NCBI GenBank assembly: GCA_000961725.1
Contig: LADS01000066.1
Coordinates: forward strand, 1 to 64,000
DNA from: Desulfobulbaceae bacterium BRH_c16a
GTDB taxonomy: Bacteria > Desulfobacterota > Desulfobulbia > Desulfobulbales > Desulfocapsaceae
Direction of reading: 5' to 3'
Length of the DNA: 64,000 bases
Shown: positions 26,198 through 35,732 of the stretch, in pieces
Position numbering within the stretch: the stretch's first letter is position 1
How the letters are laid out: every line of letters begins with the position of its first letter
Position numbers and translations under genes: made by a program
Notes under the pieces: model-generated
Databases searched by the model: none
Seen by the model: the letters and a program-made list of their open reading frames with translations, nothing else
Told to the model about the DNA's origin: nothing

Positions 26198-28642
26198 TCA
26201 CGATACAGGCTGTTGCAGGGAACCTTCTTCCGGACCGGGAAAGCACAGGGAGATTCCCAGGTAGAGGAAAACTGCCGCCACAATCACTGTCTTGAAACCA
26301 AAATGAATGGCTAAAAGAGTAGCCAGCATCGAACTGATCACCGAGCCGCAGCCATTTATCCCCCAGGCCCAGGGAATGAGTCCGGGAGCATGGGCCGCAA
26401 GACTGGCAAGCGCCACGGGAAAAGGCATTCCCATCAGGATACCGAGAGGCGCAATAAGCAGCGCAGTGAGCAGCAGGCGGCCGGAGAATGAAAGGTCGGT
26501 CGCGAGGAGAAACCATTTGCCAAGCCAGAGCAGATAACAGAGGCTGATCGCGGCGATGCCGAAAACCACAATCCGGATCAATTGTTTTGCCGGTAAAAGA
26601 GCGCCCCACCGCTGGACCAGAAGACTGCCGAGCCCGCTGAAAACCAGAAACGCTGCGACACTTGCACTGATTGAATACACCGGATGATGCAGGAAAAGGA
26701 CGAACTTCTGGATGAAAGCAATCTCGATGAAAAGGTAGGCAATGCCGATAGCTGAAAAATAGAGAAAAACCCTCTGTTTCGATATCGCCCATGATTGTCC
26801 GAGTGAGCGACGCCGAAAGAGGATCAGAGGCGTGATGATCAAGAGAACACTGAGGAAAAGGGCAATCAAAAGAACGGCCAGCAGAATCAAATATCCGGCC
26901 TCCAGCAGGGCCGCCCCGCCCATTGCCTTGAGTTGGAGGACTTCCCGCACTGCCGACCATCTGAAGAAGTGATGAAAATACGGTTGGTCATCGGTGGCCG
27001 GCTTGAGGTTATACTTATATTCCTCAATGAAAGCAGCAGAATCTTCCCCCACCAGAGCCTGGGCTGCCTTGAAAAACACCGGCTCGGCAAGGATATTGTA
27101 ACGGTTTACCTGATCCTCTCGAGTGGCAAATGTGTAGGAAATATCAAAAGAGCGGTCTTTACAGAAGGATTCGATCCGATCTATTTCCTCCTGCGAGAAT
27201 TCGGTTCTCTTTACCAGCAGGGTGCTTGTCTGCCACCCCCGAATAAGGGCCAGATGCCGGCCGACATCGGCAACACCTGATTTTTCCAGGGCTGCGACAG
27301 CCGTTGCCATGAGTTTCAAGCTGTCTCTCGGTGGATTTTTTATCCACCGGGTAATGGAAAGATAGCCATCTTGAGAAAGATGGCGGATATATTCCTGCAA
27401 GGCCTCGACCGTATATAAATAATCTTCACTGAGAGCATAGAGTCCCGAAGCGGAAGGGGCAAATGCATCGACCAGGGCCAGATGCACCAGATCGAACTCC
27501 CTCCTGCTGCTCTCCATAAAGCCGCGCATATCGCCAAGATGCACTTGGGTCCCCTGGCCCAGCAGATTGCCGGAAAACTCCGCATATTTTCCGGTCAGCA
27601 GTTCGATCATCTGCGGATTCAATTCGACTCCGGTTATGCTGTCTACCCGATGGAATTTTGCCTGAAGAATATCCTGCCCGCCGCCGATGCCAAGAATGAG
27701 GACCTTCTCCGGCTTGTGCAGATGATAGGGCAGAGCCGAGGTCATCTGATCGAGATAGCCGAGTTGCCGAAGATCGTCCGGCGCCCGGGTAATGACCGAG
27801 AGCCCTTCGCCGTTGATGAAGACGCCTATCTGTTCAAGTGGTTCCTGCAGAGCGTCAAGGCTCATCCCCGGAGCATAGCGAAGGGGGATAATACGGCTTT
27901 CTAGAACCTGAATCAACCCCAGGGGACTTGATCGTTCGTCGACGATTTCAGTCCCCGCGATCTGCCGATACTGTTGCAGGGTTTTATATGGCGTCGGCTG
28001 AAGAGTATGGTTCACGCCGACGATGGCAACCACCATAAAAATACCCAGTAGTCCAAGGACCTTGAGGCCTGGTCGTGCCATGCCCAATTCAAAAACTGCA
28101 ATGGCTGCCGCGACAAAACCAATCCCGCCGACCACCACCAGCATGTTGGCCGGAAAAATCCAAAACAGCAGAAGAATTACCAGCACACTGCCGAAGCCGG
28201 CCCCGACCAGGTCTGCCCCATAGGTAGCGGCGACCGAGTTTCGGTAAACCGTAAGCGTCATTCCGATGGCAGTCGCCCCACAAAAAAACGGAATAAGGAT
28301 CAGGAAAAAAAGCAAGGCGAGAAAAGCGACCTGTCTCGGGTCCCAGAGCAGTTCCAGGCCATTGAAGGGAACAGCCTGGGCGAGAAAGAACGAAAAGATG
28401 GCGGTCAAACCGTAAAGCACCGTCCAGATGAGGTAGAAACCGGCATAGTTTTTTTCCATGCGCTCCTGGAATATCGCAAGAAAAGTGCCGCTCGAACCGT
28501 AGCCAAGAAGGGCAAGGCCGATAATCATATAAGCAAAATGGTGAAACTGGATGATGGCGAAAAGATGCATCAGGAGGATTTCGTAGGCAAGCAGCGAGGC
28601 TGACAGGAGTCCTACGGAAATAAGCGGTGGCCGGTCGGTCAT
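26198..28642 (-). CDS. Spermidine-synthase-fold methyltransferase domain between two membrane domains
   Basis: The 814-residue fusion has an N-terminal membrane domain of about seven spans (residues 5-220), a central spermidine-synthase-like Rossmann domain (VLILGIGGGQDIL near residue 310, TGVELNPQMIELL, and the Asp-containing VHLALVDAFAPS), and a C-terminal membrane domain of about seven spans (550-800). Such fused proteins are known as SpeE-like MFS-type proteins of unknown substrate. Polyamine synthesis is not assured, as the gate-keeping Asp/Glu set was not checked. Follows the pcm gene by 8 nt, so the two are co-transcribed. Confidence 0.8.
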   Translation of the reverse strand: MTDRPPLISVGLLSASLLAYEILLMHLFAIIQFHHFAYMIIGLALLGYGSSGTFLAIFQERMEKNYAGFYLIWTVLYGLTAIFSFFLAQAVPFNGLELLWDPRQVAFLALLFFLILIPFFCGATAIGMTLTVYRNSVAATYGADLVGAGFGSVLVILLLFWIFPANMLVVVGGIGFVAAAIAVFELGMARPGLKVLGLLGIFMVVAIVGVNHTLQPTPYKTLQQYRQIAGTEIVDERSSPLGLIQVLESRIIPLRYAPGMSLDALQEPLEQIGVFINGEGLSVITRAPDDLRQLGYLDQMTSALPYHLHKPEKVLILGIGGGQDILQAKFHRVDSITGVELNPQMIELLTGKYAEFSGNLLGQGTQVHLGDMRGFMESSRREFDLVHLALVDAFAPSASGLYALSEDYLYTVEALQEYIRHLSQDGYLSITRWIKNPPRDSLKLMATAVAALEKSGVADVGRHLALIRGWQTSTLLVKRTEFSQEEIDRIESFCKDRSFDISYTFATREDQVNRYNILAEPVFFKAAQALVGEDSAAFIEEYKYNLKPATDDQPYFHHFFRWSAVREVLQLKAMGGAALLEAGYLILLAVLLIALFLSVLLIITPLILFRRRSLGQSWAISKQRVFLYFSAIGIAYLFIEIAFIQKFVLFLHHPVYSISASVAAFLVFSGLGSLLVQRWGALLPAKQLIRIVVFGIAAISLCYLLWLGKWFLLATDLSFSGRLLLTALLIAPLGILMGMPFPVALASLAAHAPGLIPWAWGINGCGSVISSMLATLLAIHFGFKTVIVAAVFLYLGISLCFPGPEEGSLQQPVS

Positions 28643-28650
28643 GGCACTTC

Positions 28651-29391
28651 TCAGTGACTGCCGGTGAGCGGCACGAAGACCACCGGCAGTATCTGCCGGG
28701 TAGTAATCCGATCCTCGCCTTCCTTGGTTATCAGGAGCAATTGCTGGGTCTGAAAACCGCTGCCGACCGGAATGACCATGCGGCCGCCCTCTTTCAACTG
28801 CCGGATGAGCGGTGGCGGGATCTGGCCGGCAGCCGCAGTCACGATAATCGCGTCGAAGGGCGCCGCCTCGCTCCAGCCATAGTAGCCGTCGCCGATCCGA
28901 GTTTTGATATTACTCATTTCCAGCCGTTCCAATCGCTCTTCGGCCTCTTTTGCCAGTGGCTCGATTATCTCGATAGTGTAGACGCGTTGAACGAGTTGCG
29001 CGAGAATTGCGGCCTGATAGCCGGAGCCGGTCCCCACTTCCAGCACCCGGTCTGTCGGAGCCACTTCCAGTAAATCGGTCATCAAGGCAACAATAAATGG
29101 CTGGGAAATAGTCTGCCCGTACCCGATAGCCAGCGGTCTGTTCTCATAGGCATAGCTCCGGAGCGATCGGGGAACGAACTCATGCCTTGGCACAGAGCGC
29201 ATTGCCGCCATGACTTTCGGATCGAGGCTTTCTTTATCGATATAAAACCTGGTGCTCCGAACATCTTCCTCGATCTTTTGCACCAGCTCCTCTCGGGCCG
29301 AGGTGAAACTTTCCTCGGACTCAGCCAGGCTGCCGACGCAGAAGGTTGTCAAAAAAACCAGGAGCAAGAACAGTATCCGCATACTTCGCAT
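28651..29391 (-). CDS. pcm: Exported protein-L-isoaspartate O-methyltransferase
   Basis: The 246-residue protein has a signal peptide (MRSMRILFLLLVFLTTFCVG) before a full Pcm domain: QTISQPFIVALMTDLLEV and the SAM-binding VLEVGTGSGYQAAILAQL. The enzyme methylates damaged Asp residues to start repair. ATG 29391 is preceded by GAGGAGGG at 5 nt. The exported form is unusual, since the SAM donor is cytoplasmic; some Deltaproteobacteria have this version. It is likely co-transcribed with the SpeE-like membrane fusion. Confidence 0.88.
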   Translation of the reverse strand: MRSMRILFLLLVFLTTFCVGSLAESEESFTSAREELVQKIEEDVRSTRFYIDKESLDPKVMAAMRSVPRHEFVPRSLRSYAYENRPLAIGYGQTISQPFIVALMTDLLEVAPTDRVLEVGTGSGYQAAILAQLVQRVYTIEIIEPLAKEAEERLERLEMSNIKTRIGDGYYGWSEAAPFDAIIVTAAAGQIPPPLIRQLKEGGRMVIPVGSGFQTQQLLLITKEGEDRITTRQILPVVFVPLTGSH

Positions 29392-29486
29392 AACACCCTC
29401 CTCTGTGACTCCATTACACTTGACGGGGTTTGCCGCGTTACTACGTAAATGATATGCGCTGTCAGGTTATTGTTCAATAAAAGAAT

Positions 29487-30238
29487 CTATAAATCGGATA
29501 TCGGAATAATACCGTATTGCAGCCTGTGCACGACAGGACTACTGCCTGAGGCACTGTCCGGAAGGAAAACCTTTCGATACTGTTCTACGCGATAGTCGAA
29601 AACAGAGTAGGCAGGGTTGTCCTTTTTGCGCTGCTTGTATAAGAGATTGCTGCCAATAGCCCGGTTGGCGGCATTGGAGGGAGATGTAAGGGAAATGGTC
29701 GTGATCGCCTTTCCTGCATCCAAAAACCTGTGCACCCGGGGAGTTTCTTGAGCAATACACTGAAGGTGAAGACCGTACGTCTTCAACAGCCGACGAAACA
29801 GATATTCCGGGCCATTTCTGGTATTGCCTCCGGTGAAAAAAACTGTCTCGATCGAGGGATGCAGTCGTATCTGTTCGACGACATCGCGGAGGCTGATATC
29901 CTCCATGCCCAGATCGGAAGCATCATTTTTCTCGCGCCTGCACGACTCGACGATATCGCAGATCCCTAACTTCTGCCGACGGAGAAAATCCTGTCTTTCC
30001 CGCACTGCCTCCCCGGAATTGTCATACCGGAAAGAGAGCTGAAAGATCGCATCCAGCACCGGCCACAGCATCCCGTCACAACTTCCGTAGCAAAAATCAA
30101 CATCTCTCAGCCTGAGGCCGCCGATCGAGAAACGCGGCGGCGGAAGAGTGCCGACGATGAGCTTTCTGGTGCCGTCGGGGATAAAAATTTCATAGGGGTG
30201 GCGATGATGAAAAATAGCCGACTCTAAAGGTTGTTCAT
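29487..30238 (-). CDS. Uracil-DNA glycosylase-like protein, start broken or frameshifted
   Basis: From 30236 downward an open frame encodes HHRHPYEIFIPDGTRKLIVG, GTLPPPRF, FCYGSCDGMLWPVLDAIF, GICDIVESC and ETVFFTGGNTRNG, ending at 29487. This matches the uracil-DNA-glycosylase superfamily (GTLP for the motif-1 region, TGG-N near the motif-2 position). No ATG, GTG or TTG lies in frame before internal Met 30071. An ATG at 30238 is one frame off: it reads MNNL then TAG, and one extra T in CCTTTAGAG would restore MNNLLESAIFHHRHP. So either a rare start is used or a one-base deletion has hit the gene. Confidence 0.6.
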
Positions 30239-30269
30239 GTTATTTGTGGACAGGCCCTAAGTTAACTCT

Positions 30270-30298
30270 TCGTTCGTCCAGCGAAAGCCGGAACGAAC
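30270..30298. repeat. Short inverted repeat, REP-like
   Basis: TTCGTTC (30270-30276) and GAACGAA (30292-30298) flank CCAGCGAAAGCC-like sequence. It resembles the common CCGGCGAAAGCCGGAA-type intergenic repeat of proteobacteria. Only one copy is seen in this window. Confidence 0.35.
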
Positions 30299-30314
30299 CG
30301 CAGGAGACAACCGG

Positions 30315-32615
30315 CTACGTTGTAGCTAGCGTTGTACCTGAAAATATTTCTGCAAGATTATTATCGATAACGTAAATACAAATCTCCTTCGCCCCCTGCC
30401 TTGAATACCGGTGTTTTTTCTGCAGATTATCGATCATGTATCTGACATCGCTCTGGATCTTCTTGTCGTACGTCCTGAACTGATCGTTATCGTAATCCTT
30501 GACCGCTCGCCGGAAGTTCTCATTCCTTAGAAACGGTTCGAGCACTTTTTCCTTGAGATTCTGTGTACATCTTTCATAGAGATGAAGATAGAGAGCAGTC
30601 TCGGCAATAGGCAGACCATCGCGCAGCATTTCCTGGGGCAGGGCGGTGGTGGTATACGCCTTCTGCACAGTGTTACGGAAAGACACCGCATTTCTCGGCT
30701 CCACCTGCAGGCGAGACTCCAGCCGTTTAAAGAACTCCTCTGTAATATCCAATCGTTCGCCGGTAAATTCGCAGGTCTCCACGGCGCCAATCTCAAAATT
30801 GACGGCGAAGATATAGTTAATAACCTCCCGCGAGATCTGCTCCTCGTTGTAATAGTACAATGATTCTTTGACTTCCTGCAAAACCGTATAGTTATACATT
30901 CTCAAAAGGGAATCGAGAAAACCCAGGGGCAGAATGCTCCGGTCCTCCTTACAGTATTTGCGAAAAAACTTGCCGAGCATCGACATATCGATAAGTTTAT
31001 CGTCGCGGACATAGGTTGAGTAAAACTCATTAAATAATCGTATGGAATCCCGGCCGGATAGTCCTTTCCAACCGTCCTTTTCCGACTCGGAAATAATTTT
31101 CCGCCGTCGCTTGGCGGTGAAATTGGTGACATCCTCCTCTTTCAACCACTCCGGAATATATCCGGTAAAAATCTCCATTTTTAAGAGCTGCAGATTGGTG
31201 TCGCAGTACATTTCGTATTTTTCCGGCTTTCCGATCCATTCTTCCATCGCCTCGGATTTGGTTCGCAGCCTTGTGGCAATGATTACCCGGGCAAAATTAT
31301 GAAGTACCCTGGGCAGAAAACTCTCATCGATATGTTTACCGAAAATTTCCCTATATATATCTACTTCTGTCTGCAGATCAAGAACATACGGGATATTGAT
31401 GTACTCCACCCGATCACTGAAGGCCTGCAGATCGTCCAGCAGTTTCTTGTCTTCAGGGTTCATCAGGGCAAAAAGCAGGGAATTCACCTTTTCTTCATTA
31501 TCTTCAACCTTATGCACGCCGTCGCTGATAATATTATGCAACTCCATTAACCTCTCGGTATTATGAGATTTAATATCCATCAGAGCATAAATGCCGTTAT
31601 TTGTCTTGGCATATCGCGAGTAGAGATAGCTGACATGTTTGTTGCCGGAAAGATGGGTATCGAGTTTTTTCTGAAGAAGCTCATTGGTTATAACCGTATT
31701 GCGCAGCGGTTTGTCTCCGGGATTGAAAACCGATATACCTTCTCCCAGACGCCGGTTAAAGACGTAGGGCCGGGCGTAGATACATTCCATCACCTTCAAC
31801 GGATCGCGATATTTCTCTATCAGTTCATTGTAGAGAGAAACGCAGATGGTGCACGGTTCCTCATGGAAGATCCATTCATACTTCTTCTCGGTAAATAGCT
31901 GCCACTTGAACTCGTCGTTTTCAAAAAGATCGTCAAAAAACCGGCGACGGACCTCTTTCGGCACCAGAAGCAGCGGATTATCATGGCTCGGACAAGGCAC
32001 GTCGAAATACCCGCCCAGATCATTCTCGGGGTTGCAGACGCATTTCATTTCGGTGGCCAGATCTGTTTTACCGTCATTCTCAAGGACCCAGGCCAACTTC
32101 TCGGTGAGGGAATTGAGGCTGTGCAACCCTCCCAGCAGATGATCGTTTTTGAGTCGCCAGACCACCTCATACCGGGAGCCCTCCGGTGAATTGGCATATT
32201 CTTCGAACTTGCGGAGCAGGTTGTTGAGAAACGTCGACTTGCCGCTGCCATGGGGTCCGTCAAAGATATAGATTTTGTTCTGCTTCGATCCCACTTTGAA
32301 ACTGTCGACATGACGCATAAAACGGTTGGCAAAAAGCCGATCGGCAAAAAACGGTCTGTCCGAGCCTTCGACAAAAATCTTGGTGGAGTCATATTTCAGG
32401 AACTGGATCGACTCCGGATCTTCGCCGTATTCATCAATACCATCGAGCACAAAAGCATCGATCATATCGGAATACACCTGGTATATATTGCGGATTACCA
32501 GCTGCGGGTTGTCTATGGCCTCACGCAGAAAATCGTTAAAGGAGATTGTCGGGGACTGGCGCCATTGGCCCTTACAGTGCTCAAGATTGCCCATGGCTTT
32601 GCTTAAATCACGCAT
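30315..32615 (-). CDS. PrkA-type AAA+ serine kinase, divergent paralogue with Cys-rich insert
   Basis: The 766-residue protein has an N-terminal leader, a Walker A motif (GPHGSGKST, residues 120-128) and a C-terminal region typical of PrkA, which is remotely kinase-like. An insert behind the Walker region carries C192, C194, C208, H211, C255 and C258 (EMKCVCNPEN, VPCPSHD, EEPCTIC), a possible zinc site absent from the other copy. PrkA proteins are AAA+/kinase proteins linked to stationary phase and, in Bacillus, sporulation. Last gene of a four-gene operon; starts 20 nt after the spoVR stop. A GTG 3 nt upstream is an alternative start. Confidence 0.85.
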   Translation of the reverse strand: MRDLSKAMGNLEHCKGQWRQSPTISFNDFLREAIDNPQLVIRNIYQVYSDMIDAFVLDGIDEYGEDPESIQFLKYDSTKIFVEGSDRPFFADRLFANRFMRHVDSFKVGSKQNKIYIFDGPHGSGKSTFLNNLLRKFEEYANSPEGSRYEVVWRLKNDHLLGGLHSLNSLTEKLAWVLENDGKTDLATEMKCVCNPENDLGGYFDVPCPSHDNPLLLVPKEVRRRFFDDLFENDEFKWQLFTEKKYEWIFHEEPCTICVSLYNELIEKYRDPLKVMECIYARPYVFNRRLGEGISVFNPGDKPLRNTVITNELLQKKLDTHLSGNKHVSYLYSRYAKTNNGIYALMDIKSHNTERLMELHNIISDGVHKVEDNEEKVNSLLFALMNPEDKKLLDDLQAFSDRVEYINIPYVLDLQTEVDIYREIFGKHIDESFLPRVLHNFARVIIATRLRTKSEAMEEWIGKPEKYEMYCDTNLQLLKMEIFTGYIPEWLKEEDVTNFTAKRRRKIISESEKDGWKGLSGRDSIRLFNEFYSTYVRDDKLIDMSMLGKFFRKYCKEDRSILPLGFLDSLLRMYNYTVLQEVKESLYYYNEEQISREVINYIFAVNFEIGAVETCEFTGERLDITEEFFKRLESRLQVEPRNAVSFRNTVQKAYTTTALPQEMLRDGLPIAETALYLHLYERCTQNLKEKVLEPFLRNENFRRAVKDYDNDQFRTYDKKIQSDVRYMIDNLQKKHRYSRQGAKEICIYVIDNNLAEIFSGTTLATT

Positions 32616-32635
32616 CACTCACCTTTCCCATTTTA

Positions 32636-34252
32636 TTAATCAACCAGAACCCTGGTCATTTTTCTGTCTTTCATGGTATAGCGAAACCGTCGCCATTTTA
32701 TCTCGCGGGGCTGTTCGTCTCTCGGCTGGCTCTGCCCCTCTTTTTTCACCGGTTCGGCCTCAAAAGAGTAGAGGCAGGTTTTTCCTCCCCAGAGAAATTC
32801 GATACCCATAAGGGTAGCCTCGATATAATCACGATACAGGGGTTTACCTTCGAAGACATGGGTGATGACCAAAGTATCATCTTCATCGACATTAATGGTT
32901 ATCGCCGGCGGATGATAGAGGGAATCGGCAACCATCTTTTTATATTGCTCGGCCTTGCGTGATTTCACATAATACTGCCAGGTCATTCGCTCCTTATTCA
33001 ACCGCCGGTCAACGACGAAAAGCCGATGCAGATCGACGAATTCCTGGTCGATGAAGGTATTGATGAACATGGAATCGCAAAAATTCTCCCGCACGGAAAA
33101 AATGAATTTTAGCCCTTCTCCGGTCGGCTCGTTGTACGTTTTTCTCTCATGTTGGTCAGCTATCAAATTATAATTATGAGATATTTTACCTTTTTCTGCC
33201 TGGGATTCCAAATAGCTGAAGAGTCGCATGCCTAAGGCGTAAGGATTGAGGCCGACTCGAGGCATGGCGGTTACCTTTGCATTAATCACCGCATAATCGA
33301 CCTCATGCCCGAGAATACGGTCATCTTTCATAAATAGTTTTTCATGCCAGTAACTTGCCCAACCTTCATTGAGAATCTTGGTACGAATCTGGGGCTGGAA
33401 ATAAAGAGACGTCGTGCGAACCAGCTCGATGATCGGAAGCATCCATTTATTCTCTTCACGGTTGAGAAACTTGGAGTTTCTCATGAGGAACTGGAGCAGA
33501 TCCCTTCGCCCGCCATTCCCGCTTTTCTGATAGGCTCTCTCGAAAAGGGATTCGAACTCGGCATGTTTGATCTTCACCCGGTTAAGAAAACGGGTTTCCC
33601 CATCATCGGGGAATTCGCGAAGATATTTATTATATTTTTCTATCTCCGAGACATACCCGGCGATCGATTTTTTCTCTCTTTCCTGCAGGAACACATCGAA
33701 ATAATAGTCAATCTTCGATAACTTATGGCCTCCGTTCAACGAAGAAAGCATGTCGAAATAGCCAACCAGATTGTCAATGGCTCTTGCAAATTCAATGACA
33801 TAATCAACCCATCTCCCCTTCTCAGAGCGGAGCTTGGCGATCAGCCGCTTGTCGGAAAGGGCCTTGCCGGCAAAATCGTAATCCCAGGTATGCTCAAAAA
33901 ACAGATTGTTCTGAAAAAAATCGATATGTCCGATAACATGGTAGAATATCATCACATTCAACCAGTCCGGATTATTGTCGTTATAGTAGGAAATAGGCGG
34001 ACGGGTGTTGATGACCGTTTCATACGGGTTGTTGGGATACAGTTCGTACTGTCCCTGCTCTTTTAACACCTCGACATCCTGAACCCAGTAGTCATAAAGG
34101 GTCGGGATCATATTTTTTGGGGAAAGCTGCAGGAAGTCACGGTTGGTTACGATGTACTCAAGACTTTCATCCTGAAACCGCAGCCCCGCATCACGGGCCC
34201 GCTCCTTACATCCTTCCATGATCTTCTTTGCATGTTGACTGACAAGTTCCAT
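32636..34252 (-). CDS. spoVR: SpoVR family protein
   Basis: The 538-residue protein has the SpoVR family blocks: KMIPTLYDYWVQDVEVLKEQ, NDNPDWLNVMIFYHVIGHID with a conserved His, DFFQNNLFFEHTWDYDF, EGWASYWHEKLFM and NPYALGMRLFSYLE. The His/Glu/Asp content suggests a metal site, but the biochemical function is unknown. Homologues (Bacillus SpoVR, E. coli YcgB) act with PrkA and YeaH/YhbH in stress and cortex formation. GAGG 5 nt before ATG 34252. It lies between the DUF444 gene (56 nt) and the second prkA (20 nt). Confidence 0.93.
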   Translation of the reverse strand: MELVSQHAKKIMEGCKERARDAGLRFQDESLEYIVTNRDFLQLSPKNMIPTLYDYWVQDVEVLKEQGQYELYPNNPYETVINTRPPISYYNDNNPDWLNVMIFYHVIGHIDFFQNNLFFEHTWDYDFAGKALSDKRLIAKLRSEKGRWVDYVIEFARAIDNLVGYFDMLSSLNGGHKLSKIDYYFDVFLQEREKKSIAGYVSEIEKYNKYLREFPDDGETRFLNRVKIKHAEFESLFERAYQKSGNGGRRDLLQFLMRNSKFLNREENKWMLPIIELVRTTSLYFQPQIRTKILNEGWASYWHEKLFMKDDRILGHEVDYAVINAKVTAMPRVGLNPYALGMRLFSYLESQAEKGKISHNYNLIADQHERKTYNEPTGEGLKFIFSVRENFCDSMFINTFIDQEFVDLHRLFVVDRRLNKERMTWQYYVKSRKAEQYKKMVADSLYHPPAITINVDEDDTLVITHVFEGKPLYRDYIEATLMGIEFLWGGKTCLYSFEAEPVKKEGQSQPRDEQPREIKWRRFRYTMKDRKMTRVLVD

Positions 34253-34308
34253 AATACCTCACAGTGAGAGTAAGTATCCGGAAGAGCCGAACGATCCTCA
34301 CCTGCCCA

Positions 34309-35688
34309 TCAGGAAATAAGTTCCCTTATCCCCGAGATGAGCCGTGATTCGTTGGTTTCCTTGGATATTACATCAAGACGCAACAGCGCCTTTTTTTCTT
34401 CGAGCAGACCGGATTTACGAACATACTTCTCCACTTCGGTCTGCCCTGATATTCCGTAGCCGTTTTCGGCGATGGTGATACCCACCCGGCTGGCGTAGGC
34501 AAGCATCTTCTTCAATTCGGGAATTGCCTTTTCCCCTTTGGTATCCCAGTCATCGCCGTCGGTTCCGTGGAATACATAGATATTGTTGTCCCGCTCGAGC
34601 GTTTCGTCTTCGACGATTTTATTGACCAGCGCATAGGCACTGGAAACCTGGGTGCCTCCGGCCACCGAGGAATTATAGTAAATCTGGAAATTCTCGACTT
34701 CCTTAGCCTCGGTATCATGCAGGATAAAACGGGTTTCCACTTGATTCTTATATTGATATATAAGCCAGGAGTAGATCAGGACATGCTGATTGACCACCAG
34801 CTCCGTCGGCTTCCCACCCATCGAACCGGAATAATCGCGGACAAAAAACACCACCGCCTGGGATTCATAATCCTTTTCCTTGGAAAGAATCCGATACACC
34901 CGGTCGGATGGAGCAATCAGCAGCCTGCGGCTGTCAACCTGCCCTTTGGGTTGAATACGCTTCAGGGCGATATTGGTCTGAACAATGCGCTTGAGAGTCG
35001 CCTTCTTATCGAGTATCTGTCCGAAACCTCTATTTCTATCGGTGAGGTCATAGGTATATTTGGTCAGTGACTTCTTCTTGCCTTTATCCTTGAGATTGGG
35101 AAGCTCGAACTGCTCGGTAAGTATCCGGCCGAGATCGTAAGCATTTGATTCGACATCGTGAGCGCCGCCTTCCCCCTGTCCGGCTCCTCCCTGTCCGCCC
35201 TGTTCAGGTCGTACCGGTTGTTCGCCGATAACTTCACCTTCCTCGCCTTCCCCGGCTCCTCCCTCGCCGCCCTGACCATCGCCCCCGCCTTCGCCTTCCT
35301 CATTGAAACGAGCCCGGTCATGGAGAAGCTTTTCCTCCACTGTGGTCGGGACAATAACGACCTTGTCATCGCCATTCTGGCTCGGCTTGACCATCTTGCC
35401 GACTCTGATCTTTCTCGGGAATCCATCTTTTTCCCGCTGTTTGTCACGCTCGAGCAGATAATCGAGCGACTGGGCCGAAGAAAGAGCCAGCAAATTCGGC
35501 GGCGATCCGTCATGGAGCATTTCCAGATCGGTATAGCTGAAAAGACTTCGGGTAACCGGCGGAGAAATGCAGAAATGGTCATCGTCCAAGGCAAGCAGAT
35601 CCAGTTCATAGCGGATCAACTTATCCTGTTCGACTGTCAGTCCCTGCTTTTTCAGGGTATTGTAATAGGTCAGGAGTTTGTCTTTCAT
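34309..35688 (-). CDS. DUF444 (YeaH/YhbH family) vWA-like protein
   Basis: The 459-residue protein has an acidic Gly-rich stretch (about residues 128-175, EEGEGGGDGQGGEGGAGEGE-like repeats), then KSLTKYTYDLTDRNRGFGQI and a von Willebrand A-type fold with a perfect MIDAS start, FFVRDYSGSMGG, plus FILHDTEAKEV and HGTDGDDWDT for the metal-binding loop. YeaH works with the kinase YeaG (PrkA) in E. coli nitrogen and stress responses. It is the second gene of the operon (44 nt after prkA). Confidence 0.93.
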   Translation of the reverse strand: MKDKLLTYYNTLKKQGLTVEQDKLIRYELDLLALDDDHFCISPPVTRSLFSYTDLEMLHDGSPPNLLALSSAQSLDYLLERDKQREKDGFPRKIRVGKMVKPSQNGDDKVVIVPTTVEEKLLHDRARFNEEGEGGGDGQGGEGGAGEGEEGEVIGEQPVRPEQGGQGGAGQGEGGAHDVESNAYDLGRILTEQFELPNLKDKGKKKSLTKYTYDLTDRNRGFGQILDKKATLKRIVQTNIALKRIQPKGQVDSRRLLIAPSDRVYRILSKEKDYESQAVVFFVRDYSGSMGGKPTELVVNQHVLIYSWLIYQYKNQVETRFILHDTEAKEVENFQIYYNSSVAGGTQVSSAYALVNKIVEDETLERDNNIYVFHGTDGDDWDTKGEKAIPELKKMLAYASRVGITIAENGYGISGQTEVEKYVRKSGLLEEKKALLRLDVISKETNESRLISGIRELIS

Positions 35689-35732
35689 CTTTCGTCCGTT
35701 TTTTCACCCTATCTGTTCTGTTTCATGGTAGT

